Source: Rudanella paleaurantiibacter (GTDB taxonomy: Bacteria; Bacteroidota; Bacteroidia; Cytophagales; Spirosomataceae). Taken from it: DNA of 64,000 bases. The notes beneath the pieces are model-generated. The model was given only the letters and a program-made list of their open reading frames with translations. It did no database searches and had not been told where the DNA came from. The position numbers and the translations under genes are program-made. This document shows positions 60,867 to 64,000 of this stretch, one piece after another (positions within the stretch are counted from its first letter, which is position 1; every line of letters starts with the position of its first letter). The stretch lies in the NCBI RefSeq assembly GCF_009184635.1, contig NZ_WELI01000003.1, positions 1 to 64,000 on the forward strand, given 5' to 3'.

Positions 60867-61246
60867 ATAAGACGATTTCAGTCCTTAGATCGGGGCGCTA
60901 CTCTACGGGGTGGTGCCCCGTTTGCTTATGGGAATTATACAATTTACTCAGGGTCACTAAGCATCGTTTCGGCAAGGTCTGCTGCGTTAGCGGAGCAAGC
61001 CCTGAGCGGATTATTCCAAATCCGTCTTTGAAAGTGTCTTTTTGGCAACGTTCCCGGCAACGATTGCGTAAAAAAAGCCAATTAAATAGTTGGCAGGTCC
61101 AACCAGGGGGTATAAAATCAGGGAGGTATACGAGTGAATAGGTTCTGATTTCAGGTCCTTCTTTATTCAAATTATACAATTAGGGTTGTTCTCAAGATAG
61201 CGATACTTGTTGGTGTCGGGCAACCCGTAGTTTCAAAACAACTCCC
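60867..61246 (+). promoter_or_regulatory. Upstream region of the SusC receptor gene
   Basis: 380 bases without a gene. It holds a CGGGGC/GCCCCG hairpin at 60891-60920, which may mark the end of the MFS transcript, and the third operator candidate. No clear TAnnTTTG box was found. Confidence 0.4.
61047..61069. promoter_or_regulatory. LacI-type operator candidate, site 3 (before susC)
   Basis: Core CGTTCCCGGCAACG (61049-61062), then ATTGCGTAAAAAAAG, which is identical to site 1 from the second half-site on. It lies 177 bases before the susC start. Confidence 0.65.
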
Positions 61247-64000
61247 ATGCATAAACTTCTAACGCTCACCTTACTGCTGTTTGGGCTGATCTCGGTCGGC
61301 TACGCTCAGCAAACCCGGCTCGTATCGGGACAGGTTAAAGACGGTGGAGCCAACAGCCCATTACCCGGCGTAAGCGTCATGCTCAAAGGCACCTCGACCG
61401 GCACCACCACCGATGGCGATGGCAAATTCTCGGTGCGGGTGCCCGATACCGGCGCGGCTACCCTTACCTTCAGCTTCATCGGCTACACCACTCAAGAAGT
61501 TGCCCTCGGCAACCGCACCTCTCTCGACGTTACGCTCGAACCCGACCAGAAAACCCTGAATGAGGTGGTCGTGATTGGGTACGGCACCGTAAACCGGCGC
61601 GATTTGACGGGCTCGGTTTCGTCGGTTGGCAGCAAGCAGATTAAAGATATTCCGATCACCAACGCAGCCGAGGCTATCACAGGGCGGCTCGCGGGGGTGC
61701 AGGTCACTACTGCCGAAGGCGGCCCCGGTGCCGACATCCGAATCCGGGTACGGGGCGGCAACTCGATCACGCAGGATAACTCGCCCATCTATGTGGTTGA
61801 TGGTATTCAGCTCGACAACGCCCTCAATACCCTCAACCCGCAGGACATTGAAACCATCGATGTGTTGAAAGACGCCAGTGCCACGGCCATCTACGGCGCT
61901 CGTGGGGCCAACGGGGTCATTATCATCACCACCAAGTCGGGGCGCACCGGCCGCACCACGGTCAGCTACAATGGCTCGTTTGGTTTCCGCGAAAACCTCA
62001 AGAAACTGGGCGCTCTGCAACCCTACGACTATGTACTTTACCAGTACGAGCGCACGCGGGGCAACGCCCAGGACAGCACGAGCTTTGCTAACCAGTTTGG
62101 CTCCAGCTTCGACACGCTGAGCAACTACCGCAACGCCCCGTTCATCGACTGGCAGGACCGGGTATTTGGCCGGAAAGCCATGTACCAGAACCACAACATT
62201 TCGGTGAATGGCGGCAACCGCACCACCAATTACAACCTCAGCCTGACAAGCAATACCGAAGATGGTATCCTGCTCGAATCTGCGTTTGACCGGAAGCTGG
62301 TCAACTTCAAGCTCGACCATACCGTGTCGGACAAGTTTAAAGTCGGTTTTGTGGCCCGTTACCTCGGCCAGCGCATCGACGGGGCCGGCACCACCAGCAG
62401 TGGTACAGCGAGCACCAACCGGCTCCGGCACAGTATCCAGTACCAGCCGCTCGATTTGCCCCGGACGGGCGTCGACATCAACGAGTTCGACGAAGACTAC
62501 TACAACTCGACCCGACTGAGCAACCCCGTGCTGCTGACCCAGGCCGAGTACCAGCGTCGGAACCAGAACGCAACCAACCTGAGCGGCTATTTCAGCTACC
62601 AGTTTATCAAAGGGCTGACCCTGCGCGTAACGGCCGGATACGATAACAACAACAGCCGCGACGACCGTTTCTTCAGCAAGATTACAGCCACGGCCCGCAA
62701 CTATGCCGCTCTGCCGGTAGCATCCATCGGAACCTCCAACCGCGTGACGCTAAACAACTCAAACGTACTGACGTACTCGCGCAAAGGTCTGGGTGGGCGG
62801 CACGACCTCGACCTGCTGGTAGGTCAGGAGATTTTTGAAGTACGCGACCGGGCCACCGGCATCGAAACGCGCTATTTCCCGTCCGACATTCAGGCGCAGA
62901 AAGCCCTCGCCAACATCAACCTGGGCTCGGCTCCAGCGGGGGCTATTCAGCCACTGCCTACCAGCTCGGAGTCGCGCAGTACGCTGCTCTCGTTTTTCGG
63001 GCGGGCCAATTACTCGATGGGCGATAAATACCTGGCTACCGTGACAATGCGGGCCGATGGCTCATCGAAATTTGCGACGGGGCAGCAATGGGGCTATTTC
63101 CCATCAGGCTCGCTGGCGTGGCGGTTCTCGCAGGAGAAGTTCATGGAGTCGCTCAAGTTCATCAACGACGGTAAGTTCCGCGTGAGCTACGGGGTAGCGG
63201 GTAACAACCGGATTGCCGACTTCCTCTACGCGCAGTTGTTCAACACCTCGGCGCAGTACGCCCTGGGCGAGTCGGTACTGCCAGGCTTTGCACCGGCCTC
63301 ACTGGCTCAACCCAACCTGACCTGGGAGACAACGCACTCGCGCAATATTGGTCTTGACCTGGGTCTGTGGGGTGGTCGGCTTCAGTTCTCGGCCGATGTG
63401 TACAACAACCGAACGAACAACCTGCTCGTTAACCTGCCCATCCCGTCGACGTCGGGCTACACCACCCAGATCAAAAACGTGGGCGCTACCTCAAACCGGG
63501 GGGTTGAGTTTCAGCTGAGCTCGACCGTGCTGCGGACTAAGGACTTCAACTGGTCGGCCAACTTCAACGTATCGTTCAACAAGAACCGGATCGAAGACCT
63601 CGGCCCCGTACAGCGGCAAACCACCTCGTCGGGCTGGCAGGGTTCCGACGGTGCCGACGACTATGTGTTGCAAGTGGGGCAGCCCGTGGGGCAGATGTAC
63701 GGTTTTATCACGGACGGTTTTTACAAAGTTGAGGACTTCAACTACAACGCAACCACCCGTACCTACACGCTCAAGGAAGGCGTACCCAACGGCACCGCTA
63801 TTTTTGGAACGCCCCAACCCGGCACGATCAAGCTCCGCGACCTGAACGGCGACGGTCAGATTCGGCTCGAAGACGACCGGACGGTGATTGGCGACGCCAA
63901 CCCGAAACACTTCGGCGGTTTCAACAACCAGTTTAGCTACAAGAACTTCGACGCAAGCATCTTCGTGAACTGGGTATTTGGCAACGACATTTACAACGCC
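61247..64000 (+). CDS. SusC/RagA-family TonB-linked outer membrane receptor, cut by the window edge
   Basis: At least 918 residues are in the window and the frame is open to the last base. A signal peptide (LLTLTLLLFGLISVGYAQ) precedes a carboxypeptidase-regulatory-like domain (about 22-105: VSGQVKDGGANSPLPGVSVM). The SusC TonB-box region (LNEVVVIGYGTVNRRDLTGS) and plug domain (AEAITGRLAGVQVTTAEGGP; IYVVDGI; DIETIDVLKDASATAIYGA; RGANGVIIITTKSG) follow, then the barrel. It should import oligosaccharides, here probably pectic ones, together with a SusD lipoprotein expected just downstream. The operator-like site 3 precedes it. Confidence 0.95.
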   Translation, partial: MHKLLTLTLLLFGLISVGYAQQTRLVSGQVKDGGANSPLPGVSVMLKGTSTGTTTDGDGKFSVRVPDTGAATLTFSFIGYTTQEVALGNRTSLDVTLEPDQKTLNEVVVIGYGTVNRRDLTGSVSSVGSKQIKDIPITNAAEAITGRLAGVQVTTAEGGPGADIRIRVRGGNSITQDNSPIYVVDGIQLDNALNTLNPQDIETIDVLKDASATAIYGARGANGVIIITTKSGRTGRTTVSYNGSFGFRENLKKLGALQPYDYVLYQYERTRGNAQDSTSFANQFGSSFDTLSNYRNAPFIDWQDRVFGRKAMYQNHNISVNGGNRTTNYNLSLTSNTEDGILLESAFDRKLVNFKLDHTVSDKFKVGFVARYLGQRIDGAGTTSSGTASTNRLRHSIQYQPLDLPRTGVDINEFDEDYYNSTRLSNPVLLTQAEYQRRNQNATNLSGYFSYQFIKGLTLRVTAGYDNNNSRDDRFFSKITATARNYAALPVASIGTSNRVTLNNSNVLTYSRKGLGGRHDLDLLVGQEIFEVRDRATGIETRYFPSDIQAQKALANINLGSAPAGAIQPLPTSSESRSTLLSFFGRANYSMGDKYLATVTMRADGSSKFATGQQWGYFPSGSLAWRFSQEKFMESLKFINDGKFRVSYGVAGNNRIADFLYAQLFNTSAQYALGESVLPGFAPASLAQPNLTWETTHSRNIGLDLGLWGGRLQFSADVYNNRTNNLLVNLPIPSTSGYTTQIKNVGATSNRGVEFQLSSTVLRTKDFNWSANFNVSFNKNRIEDLGPVQRQTTSSGWQGSDGADDYVLQVGQPVGQMYGFITDGFYKVEDFNYNATTRTYTLKEGVPNGTAIFGTPQPGTIKLRDLNGDGQIRLEDDRTVIGDANPKHFGGFNNQFSYKNFDASIFVNWVFGNDIYNA

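Noticed and set aside
61361-62431. 356-codon open frame antisense to susC
   Set aside because: Shadow of the SusC gene, whose plug and CarboxypepD-like motifs are clear on the plus strand.

Overview
The window comes from a moderately GC-rich member of the Bacteroidota, most likely the Cytophagales and probably Spirosomaceae-like (inference). The signs are two proteins with type IX secretion (T9SS) C-terminal sorting domains, a SusC/RagA-type TonB-dependent receptor, TAnnTTTG promoter elements, polysaccharide-utilisation gene sets and very weak Shine-Dalgarno signals. No rRNA, tRNA, CRISPR array or prophage structural genes were seen.

Layout. 1-1700: accessory, AT-richer DNA with the end of an IS3-type transposase, a hypothetical gene and a tyrosine recombinase. 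1850-7740: msrA, a histidine-kinase remnant, two tandem PPK2 polyphosphate kinases, an MlaE-type permease, an SDR and a ROK kinase. 8185-14409: a 2074-residue T9SS-exported repeat protein. 14534-22250: AraC regulator, MFS transporter, HAD phosphatase, VOC, DUF502, Ldh_2 dehydrogenase, MOSC and a REP-associated (Y1/HUH) transposase framed by long inverted repeats. 22479-28219: two GH13 enzymes and rarA. 28291-29667: an AT-richer islet with a DUF6883-like/DUF4926-like pair. 29726-33336: argC and argG separated by a glycosyltransferase. 33702-38803: a probable L-fucose oxidation cluster (FAH-family hydrolase, lactonase, SDR, FucP, mutarotase, EEP hydrolase). 38876-47909: a GH20-like protein without the catalytic segment, a membrane protein/XRE pair, an ABC exporter, a PAS kinase, a GNAT, aat and a lipoprotein. 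48488-64000: a pectin/galacturonate locus (esterase-GH28 fusion, KdgF-like cupin, GH105-type hydrolase, LacI regulator, UxaB, UxaA, KdgK-like kinase, hexuronate MFS, SusC).

How the genes fit together. The pectin locus reads as a pathway: the SusC receptor imports oligogalacturonides, the esterase-GH28 and GH105 proteins cut them, KdgF linearises unsaturated uronate, the MFS protein takes galacturonate into the cytoplasm, and UxaB, UxaA and KdgK carry tagaturonate to KDPG. Three copies of one operator-like motif (CGTT-N6-AACG followed by ATTGC) lie 137-177 bp before the esterase-GH28, uxaB and susC genes, which suggests that the resident LacI protein controls the locus.

A second theme is at least 13 intergenic snap-back repeats. 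In each, short words are repeated in tandem on one arm and their reverse complement follows on the other arm. The sequence families differ but the architecture is the same. They lie between operon genes, at gene ends and just before start codons; two of them bracket the glycosyltransferase between argG and argC.
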